Positions 28,516 to 39,503 of a DNA stretch of 64,000 bases are shown here, one piece after another. Location of the stretch: positions 806,001 to 870,000 of the forward strand of contig NC_062985.1 in NCBI RefSeq assembly GCF_023078275.1. Reading direction: 5' to 3'. Every line of letters begins with the position of its first letter. The first letter of the stretch is position 1. This DNA comes from Leguminivora glycinivorella. Lineage: Eukaryota; Arthropoda; Insecta; Lepidoptera; Tortricidae. A program made the position numbers and the translations under genes. A model generated the notes under the pieces. It did no database searches and had not been told where the DNA came from. It worked only from the letters and a program-made list of their open reading frames with translations.

Positions 28516-29560
28516 CAAGGGGGCGGTTATAAATTACGACCGGTTTCTGACGTAGTGCGTAATTTTTTGTGAATGTATTAAGCCTTATTTTCTACAGATA
28601 AAGTACAATTTTGTTCAATACTAATGTAAGTGGATCGTTATCATCACACTCTCACACTAAATATGATTTTACACGCAGAGTTACCTATAGAGAAATCGTT
28701 CTCCCTAGGGAGTTATGAAATTTATAGTACCTTAATTGTGAATTGTGATGAAAGTTGTGTGTAACTTGGGGGCACCGGGGCGTAAGAATATTGCAAACTC
28801 AAGTCATTTAATCGTTTTGGCAAGTAGTAGCGATTTAATTTACTCTCGTCAGCAATCCATACCACTTACTTCGTAATACAAAGTTAAAAGCGAACGTCTC
28901 TAAATTTCAGTATTTTATTCAAATTATCAACACACACAAAGATACTTAAAAAAGTTGTTATAGGGGTCATCATCAAAATTGTATTCTCTGCCACAGTAAC
29001 TATTGAATAAAAGACGAATTATTAACATTTGTTTATTAGTAGTAGCTTATTCTATACAAAATACTCTTTTTAAAATATATGAACCAGTCTAATTTTAGGA
29101 TCTCAAGTATCTCAACTCAATTCCAATATTCTATCGATGGTTAGCCTTTACCTAAACTTTTTATTTCCATTAATTTACCCTATTTATTTTTAATTTTGTA
29201 TACAAAATAAAACAATACGATTATATTCAATTGATGATTTTTATTCACGAAAATAAATACTGGCTATAACAAATTTATTACTAAATCTAAATAATTAAAA
29301 AAAATTAAACATTGGTTATAACTTGTTCTATTACATTGTTTATTGATTTACATGTATTTTTGTGACGCTATGTATTCTCAATAAGGACTTTAAAAACTGT
29401 GCGTCGATTCTGGTTCTATTAAGAGGTAATATTTGCTTGATATTCGTTGAGAACATTCGTCAGAGCAGCAGACGTGTATTAAAGAGTATTCATAAAGGCT
29501 CTGTCGTAATTTTCATCGATTGTCCATAGAAACATAGTCCACATTACCCCTCCCTCCCTA
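28516..29560. other. No recognised feature
   Basis: AT-rich intergenic sequence with scattered AATAAA motifs (for example near 29005 and 29207) that could end the katanin transcript. No coding signal. Confidence 0.5.
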
Positions 29561-29564
29561 TGTA

Positions 29565-29815
29565 GTCCGGAAAGCGGCCAAGCTGAAGTGGGATTGGGCC
29601 GGTCATGTCTGCCGAATGCGTTATCGGCCAAAATTACCACAGAGTGACAGCAAAGGCCAAACGGGGACCCGGCAGAGCACGTATGCGATGGCGGAACGAG
29701 TTGGACTCCTTTTTGAAATAATAGCCGCAGACTGCTCGAAACCGGGAGGAATGGAAAAAGCGGGGAGAGGCCTTTGCCCAGCAGTGGGACATCGCAGGCT
29801 CTCAATAATAATTAA
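29565..29815 (+). pseudogene. RTE-like LINE C-terminal fragment
   Basis: Reads RKAAKLKWDWAGHVCRM and, in another frame, EWKKRGEAFAQQWDIAGS. These are the C-terminal signatures of RTE-clade non-LTR elements ('W-x-W-A-G-H', 'G-E-A-F-x-Q-Q-W'). The frame change between them and the absence of the RT core show a dead, 5'-truncated copy. Ends in 'caataataatt'. Confidence 0.7.
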
Positions 29816-29837
29816 TATTAACATTTCTTTCTCATCA

Positions 29838-30045
29838 TAGATACCATAGGGCATTATGGATTTTTGGGAGGCGTGCGCGGAGCCGAAGCCACCACGTAAA
29901 GTCCCTTTTGACACTAATGACATTAAAGGGGTAGTAGGGCTTTGTGCCCGGGACGCACGCAGCGGCAGCACCCGCCAGGGTGTAAGGACTATTTTGAGAG
30001 TTAATGGAATTTCTGACATTCAGGCGTTCATAGGCTAAGCTTAAC
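29838..30045 (+). other. GC-richer segment, unidentified
   Basis: Between AT-rich neighbours. A 60-codon open frame (29856-30038) exists, but I recognise no family and see no splice or start context. Could be a retroelement scrap. Confidence 0.3.
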
Positions 30046-30267
30046 ATCAAGCCTTTTTCACCTACTCCCAACGTTGTATAAAAAAGCGAACCTTCTCTTA
30101 AATTAAACCATGTGTTGATATGTTTATGATGCGATCACGGTTAAAGGAACTATAATTTTAGTAAGGTGGGTATTTTAATCACTCAGTCAATGTTATTTTT
30201 ATAAATTAAAGATGATACTGATGATAGTGATTATGAAAATATCATGGAGTTTTTTTTTTCAAAGATT

Positions 30268-30537
30268 ATATACAGTATGTAAACTAACGAAAACTTTACT
30301 GTAACCCGTAAATGTCCAGGTGATACTGAGAAACTTTTACTATGGGATCAACCCCGAAATCACGAAAATATCTTCTGACAGTTTCATAGGTAGTTTTATT
30401 TTATAGTAAGTATTTCCTATGGGAGAGTAAATTTTTATTTCGCGTTTTGGGTGTTGGTCCCATAGTAAAAGTTTCTCAGTATCACCTGGACATTTACGGG
30501 TTACAGTAAAGTTTTCGTTAGTTTACATACTGTATAT
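30268..30537. mobile_element. Fold-back element with ~80-bp arms
   Basis: The left arm from 'atatacagtatgtaaac' to 'cttttactatggga' is mirrored almost perfectly by 'tcccatagtaaaag' to 'gtttacatactgtatat'. About 100 bp of loop. TA at both ends suggests a Tc1/mariner-type MITE. Confidence 0.85.
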
Positions 30538-30550
30538 GTGTGCCATTTTT

Positions 30551-30860
30551 TTCATAGTTGTCCACCCCACTTTTTTGTTACATGGGTATTTTGTACGCGA
30601 TTTATACTCAGAATCGCAAGGTCCTTCGGTCTTAGAAAAAATTGTCCCAAGATTTCCATACATTTTTCAAACCTTCCATTCCGTTACCGCCATACAAAAT
30701 GTATGAATAAATACAAAATGTATGGTAACGGAATTGGGAAAAAACCTTGGGACACTTATTTTCTCCTATTAGCATTGAAAAAGTTTGCGATTCAGAGTGG
30801 AAACCAGCACATAAAATTTTCCAAATCCAAAAAAAAAGTGGGGTGGACAACTTTGAAAAA
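30551..30860. mobile_element. Fold-back element, immediately adjacent
   Basis: Outer arms 'agttgtccaccccac' and 'gtggggtggacaact'. The inner hairpin 'ccgttaccgccatacaaaat' / 'atgtatggtaacgga' is near 30680-30735. Confidence 0.8.
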
Positions 30861-31146
30861 ATACTCTACTACTCATTAACAGAAAACGATATTTTACACA
30901 AAATTTATTGCTAAACAAAAATTACATAAATTTCGACACACTCCTGGATAATAAAATTGATGAAATATGTACAAAAACAGAAAAAAATATCCGGAGGTCT
31001 AATAATTCACTAAACTTCATACCCTTTGCTCACAGTTACATTACATTAGTTTAGAAATAATTTGATTATTTTTTACACTGTAAAATCCATTGCACATTTT
31101 CATTTTCGGAGACAAAGTGTTGTAGTATCTAGTCATGTATAGTAGG

Positions 31147-31604
31147 TACAGTCACCAGCATAAATATATGATGATTTCTGTACCTTGTCGCTTTAAATCG
31201 TTTGACAATTTCGTATGACATTACAAACAAGACGTTCATGCGATAAGGTATAGAACTCATCTCATATTTTGAGCATTTCTTTTTTTTCGCCACTTTTATG
31301 AAATATGATATTTTTGAAAAAATGTATGGTATTTCTGCTCCATATCACTAGCTTCTTCAATCTTAGTAGTTAAAAAAAATGGTTCATACAATTTCTTCTT
31401 CTTTTGTTACCATTTTCCATACATGTTGTGTGGGGTAACAAAAGAGGAAAGTAACAAAAATGTATGGAAATTCTGGGACATTTTTGTCTCCCAGTGAGAT
31501 TGAAAGTACTCGTGATTCTGAGTACAATTGACCTAAAATTCCCTAAAAAATCAAAATAAAAAAAATGGCAAAAAAAGAAATGCTCTTTTATGCCGGTGAC
31601 TGTA
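31147..31604. mobile_element. MITE with TACAGTCACC TIRs
   Basis: Left 'tacagtcaccagcataaa' and right 'tttatgccggtgactgta' differ at one position as inverted repeats. 458 bp, non-coding, with an interior 'gttaccattttccatacat' hairpin. Confidence 0.75.
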
Positions 31605-31722
31605 CAATAAAAATATGGGTGTACACAAGTTGTTCAAAGCAAGCTGAAGCTCTTAAATCGTCAGCATAAGAGCGATACGGCAACATTTGCAGACCTATAT
31701 TTTTAGACTTGACTGTTTCATG
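31605..31722. repeat. Relative of the katanin-flanking MITE
   Basis: Contains 'aaaaatatgggtg' at one end and 'atttttagacttgactgt' at the other, like diverged ends of 27767-27902. Confidence 0.5.
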
Positions 31723-31724
31723 AT

Positions 31725-32246
31725 GAAATAAGTGATGATTTCTGTACCTTGTCGCTTTTAATCGTTTCACAATTTCGTATGACATTTCAAACAAGACGAT
31801 AATGTGACAAGGTATAGTATGAATTTTCTGAGATGCACTTTTCGCTTTTGCCTAATCTGTTAAACAAAGGCCTTTGTTTCTATTATTCGCTGCGGTTAGC
31901 TCCCGTTTAAACGGCACGTGCTATAGTCTCAGTGTAGTTAAAAAGCAACTATCATGACAGCAATAAGGTTCAAATCCATAAAAAGCCCTTTCGAAGATAA
32001 CACGTTTTGTCATCTTCAAAAAAGTTACCTGCACACTGCAAACTGTTTAATAAATTTGAACCTTATTGCTATCATGATAGTTGCTTTTTAACTACACTGA
32101 GACTTTAGCACGTGCTGTGGAAACGGGAGCTAACCACCTCGAATAATAGAAACAAAGGCCTTTGTTTAACAGATTAGGGCAAAACCGAAAAGTTCATCTC
32201 AGAAAATTCATACTATACAGAAATCATCACATGCCGGTCACTGTTC
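31725..32246. mobile_element. Long fold-back element
   Basis: Arms of roughly 150 bp: 'aacaaaggcctttgtttct...ctcagtgtagttaaaaagc' (31863-31946) is mirrored by 'gctttttaactacactgag...gaaacaaaggcctttgtt' (32083-32166). The outer segment 'tgatgatttctgta' / 'tacagaaatcatca' links it to the 31147-31604 family. Confidence 0.8.
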
Positions 32247-32352
32247 AAATCTATGCTAATGATGCCACATGATATTTTGGCGGTGGAATATTATTCCTAC
32301 AGTAAGACGAAAGTTACCTATCTTCACAAGTTGTGGGTTGACTATGACTTCA

Positions 32353-32511
32353 TTATATGTAGAAAATGATGGCGGGTATCTGTCCGTCCTCGACCGAGGT
32401 GCCATTGTTATTTCCGGCGGCATATGAGAACTGGAAAACCACCTTTTCTCCATTGTTGCAGTCTACTGTCACTCGGCGGAGACCTTTGGTGCCGTAGTAT
32501 GAATCTGTGCC
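32353..32511 (-). CDS. BTBD2: BTBD2-like exon 4 (PHR end)
   Basis: Acceptor 'catttccag'. 52 codons and TAA (32353-32355). Ends with [18 protein letters not shown], the typical PHR C-terminus. Confidence 0.92.
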   Translation of the reverse strand, partial: GTDSYYGTKGLRRVTVDCNNGEKVVFQFSYAAGNNNGTSVEDGQIPAIIFYI

Positions 32512-35500
32512 CTGGAAATGGAAATTTTTTTCGTGAGAATATTGCTAAAATGGCGGCCTGTAGCAAAATATGGGTATCGGCAAGAAGTTTGATTATCATT
32601 TTGCCATTGAGATTATAGTTATAAATTTTCCCGTTGAGACGATAATTACAATTTTATGCGAGGCCCTTGTAGCAAAATGAATTGCGACTTCACACGTTAC
32701 AGCCATACTTAAAGACACTTGATTGGTAGATTTCAGTTCAATTTTTAGTAGTAGTCTCAATACGCTTTTGCTGAGTTTAGACCAGCAAGTTATTGCTGCA
32801 AGTTTTCAGACGCAACTATAGGTAAGAGTGAGTGGCAAATATCTGCATCTTTTTCTAGCGTGTACTTCTGTCTCAAAACTTGCAGCAATAACTTGCACGT
32901 CTAAACTCAGCTTTATACACGTCTTTAAAAACTTCAACTGACGTGTTGTGCAGTCAATGTTACAATAGGCTGATTTGACTACTTCCTACTAGTCAAATCA
33001 GCTTTTTAAGAACTGTCAAAACGATTTGCTAATATGGAATTACTATGAAATACTGAGGAGTGACGTCACGGTCAATTAATTTACTTTATATCTTTCTCTT
33101 TGACTTATTGAATAGAAATTATGTTTAAAAATAACTACTGTCCATATTTTTCTCCTAATTGGACAGTGTTATGGAATAAGCGATCAAGCGACAGTTAGTT
33201 GAAATCGAGAAAATGAGCTAGAAAGATTTGAAATTTGAATCAGTTGTTTGTAAGTTCATTTATAAAGTAAAAAAGTTAATTTTGACATTGAACCTATAAA
33301 AGTGTTCATAATTTAAATAGATAAAAAAAATAACACCATACCTATTCAAGTTTCGAAGTTATTAACGTTTTTCCGCTTGATTCTTTATTGAACTAATACT
33401 GGGATGAGGTTAATTTATTTCGTCGTAGCGTACTATGAGACATATTTTGTCGCTTGATTCTTTAATGCAAATTGTTAGAGGTAAAGTGAATACTGGAATA
33501 AAATAACATTCCATATATTTGAGTAAATAGTGCTATTGTAAATAAATGAAAAACAATGTTTTCCTCCACAATGATTAGGACTAATCCGTCTAACAATTTA
33601 GTTTTGTTCTCCAATCAACTTTTTTTAATAAATGTCAAAAAAATCAGCATATATGGCAAAATTGGCATTGTAACTAATAATAATTCATTAGTACTAGCCA
33701 GAATTACACACATAAGATATTATGATATAACAAAACCTCTTGATACTCAGTTCTCATTAAGCGAAATATCCTGCAATTTCAAATATGTAACAACGAATTA
33801 AACGACACTATTAGGGCGGTTAAATCGATATTGCGTTTATAAATCATCAAAACTTTAAACCAAAACGAATTAATAACATTTTTATGGCGTTTAACTCGAT
33901 TTTGCGATTTAGAATATACGCTTATTATAATTTGTAAAAGTAAATTTGGCGTTCAATTCGTTTTTACGTAACGACTTAGTACACAGGGCCATACAAATTT
34001 TAACGTGTCGCTTGATTCTACCCCTTAAAATAAGGCTGTAAGCATGATTTTTCAACAAATAAATAGTCAATACTATAGATTATCACATTTATATCCGAAC
34101 TGCATTCATAACTTTTTTTTCGGATTTTGGCGCTTAGTTCGCTATTCCATAACACCGTCCAATTATGTGATGCTTTATTTCGTGCACTGCATAAAATATT
34201 TTATTTTAAGTATAGGAAACTAGCCTATTATGCATTGAGCACATTATAGATAGGTGGCATTCAAAAATTAACAAAAATAAGTATGTTGGTAAAATTATAT
34301 ATATATATGTAGGATTATTTTACACAGATTGACTGAGTCCCGTTGGCACACCTCGGATAATGGCGATCAAATATTTGAAAGAAGCGAGTTCCTACGCATA
34401 CCTTCTAACGGCCCGGCCACGACATTGGTCTAAGCGCGATAGCGGTGAGTGGCAGCCATACGTGCGAATGAAAAGTCCTATCGCTGTGTCTCGCTCCAAT
34501 GTATGGCCGCCGCTCACCGCTGTCGCGCTTAGACCAATGTCGTGGCTGAGCCGTAAGCTCGTGTAAGCGAACGCGTACCATGCTTCTATGAGTGAGATAT
34601 GACAGGTCGACTGGTCGCGTTTTTGACAGGCGGTAACTGTGAGAGGGGGTGGGCGGCGCTTTCAGCGGGAAGCAGGGAGTGATCCTACTGTACTATAGTA
34701 ACTACTGTAATAAAGATATTACTGTACTGTACTGTAATAAAGATATTACTGTGCTCACGCTTTAAGGACAAGAAGGTTTGTGTGGATAAATTTACCTTGA
34801 GTTTAGCAGACGCGATGTAAGAGGTGTTGGGTAGAATCTCCACGGGCTCCTTAAACATGGCACGGAAAGTGTCGTCGGTACCATCACAGCAAAATGTTGT
34901 TGTGTTCGAGCCGCACACTTTCTTTGTTGCTAGGTGGATTATCTGGAGAACAAGATAAAAAGAGAATTACTTGAAGCCATCTACAGCCTAAACAACTACC
35001 TAAAGGTTGTTTGGAAGTTAATACCCCATGTTTTACCTCTTCTAAGTTGCTGTGTATAGTCACTATGTTGTTCCCTGCATTGAAGAGTGCAACAGGGTAC
35101 TTGTATTAGTAGCAACAAAAAAAAACCCCCCCGATCGTGACATAGTAGACAGATTTTCATAAAACATGGCTAAGAACACTCCCAACTAACTCGGCTTTCA
35201 GACAAAAAAAACTAAACCTAAATCGGTTCATCCGTTTTGGGAGCTACGATGCCACAGACAGACAGACAGACAAACACACAGACAGACACGTCAAAACTTA
35301 TAACACCCGGAAACGGAAATTAAAATCGCAAGGAATTCGGATAAAAAACATCCATCAGCTTACTGGAAGCTACTTTTGTATGTGCCTTTAAATGTCAACA
35401 TTGTCAACTCAATAACTTTATCAAAAACTACAAAAGGTGTTAAATAGTGTCAGTGAAAACAAAATCGCTTATTCAGTACATTTACAAATAATGTTTAACG

Positions 35501-37100
35501 AACCTGCAGATGCACTTCATACTCTGTTGGCCCAAAATAAGATCCATACAATCCAAAACCAACTACAAATATTCTTTGGTCCACCGTAAACCTGATCCGA
35601 TCAGTAGTCCCACTGTAACCCCATCTAGACTCCGTCTGCGGAAACCTGTTCACCGTCAGCTCTTTCCCAGTCATACAACATCTCGGTGTATCTAGGAACC
35701 CAACATTTGGTTTAGGATTAACGGTAAAATATAGGAACAGTTGAACAATTTCCCTGTCATCAAGAAGACCACTCTGTGCTGGGCCCATTGCAAATTCTTC
35801 CACGGACATTAGAGGGAAACGGATGGCGTTAAAGGCTCGCCCGAGTGATGTGCGTTGGTTGGTTGGGGTAACGGGGAGTTGTCTACGGATGCACTCAGCT
35901 TCTGACCAGCGTAACACTGCAGAGAATATTTTGGCTTCTCTGATGCGTAAGGTGTCCCTGGAAGTACAAATTAAATGTTTTATGCACTACAATACTTAAA
36001 AGAGTTCATAAAGAAAGTAATCAAAATCATCAATAATAAAGGAATAATGACCTTCTTTTGATACATAAAAATTAACTGATAAGAAAAGTTGCCTACTATT
36101 TTAATTGAAAATTTAGAAGATTTTGCAGTAATTCTATGTACATAATGAATGAATAAACTGATTGGTAGTTATTTTTTCATTAATTTTTATTGAACCATTG
36201 ATATAACACAAACATGTCATTCTAATTCCAACTTAACACTTTCACAACGATTAAATGAATACTGAATTCACTTTGGCAATAATGTAACTCTTCTAAACAA
36301 TTAATACATTAACATGATAACTTTCATAATTTACCTTTCCAAAACAGCATTCAAAGTATCTTGATCAATATCAGTAAAACCTTCAGCGTTTAAAGCATCA
36401 GCCGTATTCTTATCTATCATCTCCAAGCAAAGGGCAGCCAACTGCGGCTCGTCAAATAACCTAGCCTGCGTCAACAGCAGGAAAGCATTGTCCGTACCCA
36501 AGTTGCTCTTAAGAAAATCCACACAGTGCTCCTCTAAAGCCGCCACTGCATACTTCTTGGCAGTGTACAGAGTTGTCATAACACTCTCCGGACCGATTCT
36601 AACTTCATCCGAGTATAGGAACTTAAGTAAATGGAGAAACGCCGCCGCCGCTCCACGTCAGGTAACTCTACTTCGTCAGACTTCGTCGCTAGGACGCCAT
36701 TGAACATCACATCAAAGACAGCACTCCCGACAGACAGGACGAACTTGTGTGCGGGTATGACTTGCTGGTTCGCCTCCCTACCCACGATAAAATGGACGTC
36801 TGACAGTATTTCGTTGTTGAAGAGAAAGGACAAGCGCTCCTTGACGGTCGTTTTGGTCGCTTGCCAGTTGTGTAATCGGCCGCCGCTACTGTTCGTCGGT
36901 TGCAGATTCTCGATTGCAGACGACGATGCGATCGGTTCGCAAGACGGCCCACTTTCTTCGTCAGGCGCGTTGCTCCCTTGCCTCGCCTGCTGGTTAGAAG
37001 GCAGCATGTTCTGCGGCGGAACCTCGTCTCCATTCCCACCATCGTCCAGTCTCACGTTAAGCAATCTATTTACTACATCATTCTTAAAAACAGGAGCCAT
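32353..37100 (-). CDS. BTBD2: BTB-BACK-PHR protein (BTBD1/2 type)
   Basis: Four coding exons on the minus strand (36335-37100, 35504-35957, 34796-34942, 32353-32511) give about 508 residues, near the usual size for BTBD1/2. These proteins are adaptors of Cullin-3 ubiquitin ligases. Order: low-complexity N-terminus (1-75), BTB (about 98-205, with LSDVHFIVG and [19 protein letters not shown]), BACK (about 213-310, with [17 protein letters not shown]), PHR domain (about 350-508, with [17 protein letters not shown] and [11 protein letters not shown]). The start is ATG 37098-37100; an in-frame GTG 12 bases upstream is not preferred. All four exon joins keep phase except for one missing base in a CGG run near 36644-36655. 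The third intron holds a 1-kb TIR element and a nested repeat. Confidence 0.92.
33161..34160. mobile_element. 1000-bp TIR element in the BTBD2-like intron
   Basis: Left end 'ggacagtgttatggaata' and right end 'tattccataacaccgtcc' are inverted repeats extending about 30 bp ('agcg...aagcg'). Flanked by AATT on both sides (33157-33160, 34161-34164). The same flanking sequence without the insertion is at about 10086-10170. The interior repeats a short motif like 'gcttgattctt' near both ends (33193, 33374, 33451, 34010, 34130). No transposase; non-autonomous, superfamily not assigned. Confidence 0.85.
34342..34690 (+). repeat. GGCACACC-family repeat with nested MITE
   Basis: Starts 'ttggcacacctcggataat' and ends near 'gatcctactgtactat'. 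Interrupted by the 145-bp palindromic element 34409-34553. Confidence 0.75.
34409..34553. mobile_element. Palindromic MITE with TAA target duplication
   Basis: Arms 'cacgacattggtctaagcgc' and 'gcgcttagaccaatgtcgtg' with GGCC-rich ends. TAA on both sides (34406-34408, 34554-34556). The uninterrupted 'tctaagctcg' in sister copies confirms the insertion point. A 3-bp TAA target fits PIF/Harbinger. Confidence 0.85.
34796..34942 (-). CDS. BTBD2: BTBD2-like exon 3 (PHR)
   Basis: Acceptor 'gttctccag', donor 'gtaaat', 49 codons in phase 0. [20 protein letters not shown] is the conserved PHR core. Confidence 0.92.
35112..35310 (-). repeat. CCCCCGAC-type lepidopteran repeat
   Basis: 'ccccgatcgtgacatagtag', then 'gggagctacgatgccacag' and a GACA microsatellite. 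Relatives are at 44630-44925, 44936-45162 and 52009-52070. Confidence 0.6.
35504..35957 (-). CDS. BTBD2: BTBD2-like exon 2 (BACK, PHR start)
   Basis: Acceptor 'tacttccag', donor 'gttcgt'. One base completes Arg, then 151 codons. Contains [31 protein letters not shown] and the PHR start [14 protein letters not shown]...RWGYSGT. Confidence 0.92.
36335..37100 (-). CDS. BTBD2: BTBD2-like exon 1 (BTB, BACK start)
   Basis: Starts [10 protein letters not shown] and ends at donor GTAAAT after GTTTTGGAAAG. The frame breaks between ELPDVE and [12 protein letters not shown]: the bases between GAG and TTTCTC number 11 (cgg repeats), where 9 or 12 are needed. With one added base the exon leaves exactly two bases, matching the single leading base of the next exon. 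An assembly or consensus error in a GC-rich run is the likeliest cause. Confidence 0.88.
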
Positions 37101-37700
37101 TATAAACTTCACCCTTCACACATATCAGTCGAAAACGCCGGGAGCGCGGGGCGAATTCGCAATTGAAACCTGAATTGACGTACTGACAGTCTATTACGTG
37201 AATACTGGAATAAATTGGTGTCAATTTGTAATTGTAATGACCAAGAGTTTTGTTTATTTGTACGAAATGTCTCCACAAATTTTAGTTTTGTGATGTTGAT
37301 GTGACACAAGTGACAGTGAGCGAAATGAAAAAAAATGTTGCCAGCATATTCGTTTCAAAAACTACCATGAAAACATGAAAAAAATGGTGTGCTTGCACAC
37401 GGAGCATATTTTGCGTAGACAGATTTGATAAAATAATAGTTTACCTTTTAACTGCGTTAGACCAAAGAATAAAACCTTTTAACTTTACCCTCCATATATC
37501 TAAAATGTTATTCTGTCAATAAAAATGTCAATCTGTCCAAGTTCTCTGTAGAAGAGACGAAAGACCGGTGTTTTGAATAATAATAATTGAATTACTATCG
37601 TCCTTGAACTACACCACAAGTGGCAACCTGTATTTCGACGAATCCGAATTAGGTACCCAATTCTTGCAACATAGGTAGTAGGTATCTATCCCACAGCTCG
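37101..37700. promoter_or_regulatory. Upstream region of the BTBD2-like gene
   Basis: The promoter and 5' UTR should lie here, but I see no clear TATA or initiator. Only AT-rich non-coding sequence is visible. Confidence 0.3.
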
Positions 37701-37703
37701 ATG

Positions 37704-37935
37704 AAGCTAGGAACACACTATGCGGACGTCCGTCGTAAATCGACCGCGGACGGGAATCTGGACAATGGAAATACACATAACCGTGCAAACTATCGGTCGA
37801 CGGACGCGGACGTGGCCTTGAGCGCACGGACGTCCGATCGAAATCTGGCTCTCTGGATGTTTTGTTCCGTGCACAGTGATAGGTCGCGGTCGCGGTCGTT
37901 TTACGACGGACGTCCGCGTAGTATGTTCCTAGCTT
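37704..37935. mobile_element. Fold-back element with AAGCTAGGAACA ends
   Basis: Arms 'aagctaggaacacacta...gcggacgtccgtcgt' and 'acgacggacgtccgc...tgttcctagctt'. About 232 bp; GC-rich arms with 'ggtcgcggtcgcggtcg' inside. Confidence 0.85.
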
Positions 37936-38049
37936 GATTGTGATCCTTCTCCGCTTTGATGGATTGGAACCAATGCTCTCAAAACGTGTTTATCATCTTC
38001 GTCTCAGTAAAATCGCAGTAGTATCGTTGCAATCGCCTATGCAGTAGTA

Positions 38050-39503
38050 TCGTTGGGGCGCATTTTCTCCTCTTTGCTGACGATCTCAAGTTAATGTTGC
38101 CGATAGATAATTTCTTGGACTGCGATCTTCTCCAGCAGATGGTGGATACAGTGTCACGGTGGAGCGCTAAGAACAAGCTGGAGCTTAACGCTAAGAAATG
38201 TAAAGCCATTACATTCACTAGGTCAAAAAACCCGATCACAGCGAGCTACCATCTTTCTGGCGCTCCGTTGGAGCACGTTTCCGCCATCCAAGATCTTGGT
38301 ATTGGGTTGGATATTAAGCTCAACATGCACGATCACATCATAACCATTTGCAAGAAGGCTAACAAGACGTTAGGTTTTATCATTAGAACAGCCGCACAAT
38401 TCAGTGACGTGAAAATTGCCCTTCTATTGTATAATGCGTATGTCAGAAGCAAATTGGAGTATAATGCGATCGTCTGGGACCCATGCGAGGAAAAATACGT
38501 GTTGATGATAGAGAAGGTCCAACGCAAATTCGCACGGTTCTTGTATACAAACGGTACTACGGCCTACGGGTACTATCCAACTCTATTTCCGTCTCTTTTC
38601 GTGAATGGTATGGTTGGTTTGGATACTCTCGAAATACGCCGGAAGATTGCGACACTGCGCCACTACTGCTTGCTCTTGCGCCATAGGGTAGACAACCCGG
38701 CTGCCTTGAGGAGGCTAAGTTTTTTTTTTTTTTTTTTTTTTATTATAAATGGGCTTACTCTTGACCACAGACTAGCCAAAGGCAAAGACGTGGCCTACGA
38801 TGGAGTGAGCTCGCCCAGAAGATGCCTGTTCACTCTTGATTTGAAGGTTGCCGGGTTATATGAGCTCGGAAATATAGCCGCCGGCAAGGAATTCCACTCC
38901 TTGGCAGTGCGCATAAGAAAAGAAGAAGCAAAGCGCTTCGTGCGGATTCGTGGAATATCCACCAAGTAAGGATGGAGACCTGCCGTGCGTCTAAGAGTCC
39001 GATGGTAGAATGGGGCCGGTGGAATAAGCTCGTGTAGCTCTTGAGCACACTCCCCGAAGTGCAACCTGTAAAACACCGACAGACTAGCGACTTTCCGCCG
39101 ATGGGCCAAAGACTGTAGCTTGGCCGTTAGCTTCTTGTCGCCAATCATCCTCCTGGCTCTGCGCTCCACTGAGTCCAAAGCAGCGAGTTGGTATTTGGCT
39201 GAGCCGTCCCACAGGTGGCTGCAATACTCCATACAGGATCGGACTTGAGCTTGTTTGAGGAAGTTTGTTTGTTCCTGACAATTTCACGAATGCGGTCGGA
39301 CGCAAAGGGAGACGAGTGCGTAATCTTTTTGCCATCTCCGCCGGTAAAACTAGAACCCGTCAGGCATGCAACGCACCAACGGCCCGAGCCATTATCATGA
39401 TAAATGAGTTCCTTTCGCGGATCCAGGACGCCGATGTATTTGCCGATAATATGTCAGTTTTACAAATAAAAATAGTTAAATTTGCAAACATCTTAGTTAA
39501 GTA
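38050..39503 (+). pseudogene. LINE reverse transcriptase C-terminal half, interrupted
   Basis: Frame 38061-38720 begins at the RT catalytic motif FADDLK (38073) and continues with [19 protein letters not shown] and a thumb/connection region with [16 protein letters not shown], as in Jockey/CR1-like LINEs. A second LINE in opposite orientation interrupts it at 38720-39250. The reading resumes at LFVPDNFTNAVGRKGR and ends at a stop near 39503, followed by a 3' UTR and a (TAAAA)n tail to 39887. The RT fingers and endonuclease are missing. Confidence 0.8.
38720..39250 (-). pseudogene. Second LINE, C-terminal fragment with poly(A)
   Basis: Minus strand: CSHLWDGSAKYQLAALDSVERR to HLLGELTPS (39232 down to 38795), a Jockey/I-like C-terminus. 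Then a 3' UTR ('gtctgtggtcaagagtaag') and a 22-base poly(A), read as T on the plus strand at 38720. Parts of its 3' UTR recur at 51460-51560 and 60359-60470. Confidence 0.8.

Noticed and set aside
33556..33801. 81-codon ORF inside the 1-kb TIR element as a transposase
   Set aside because: Low-complexity AT-rich frame without DDE or helix-turn-helix pattern; far too short.
36631..37173. Long plus-strand ORF opposite the BTBD2-like first exon
   Set aside because: Antisense shadow of a GC-rich coding exon; the minus strand has clear BTB motifs and splice sites.
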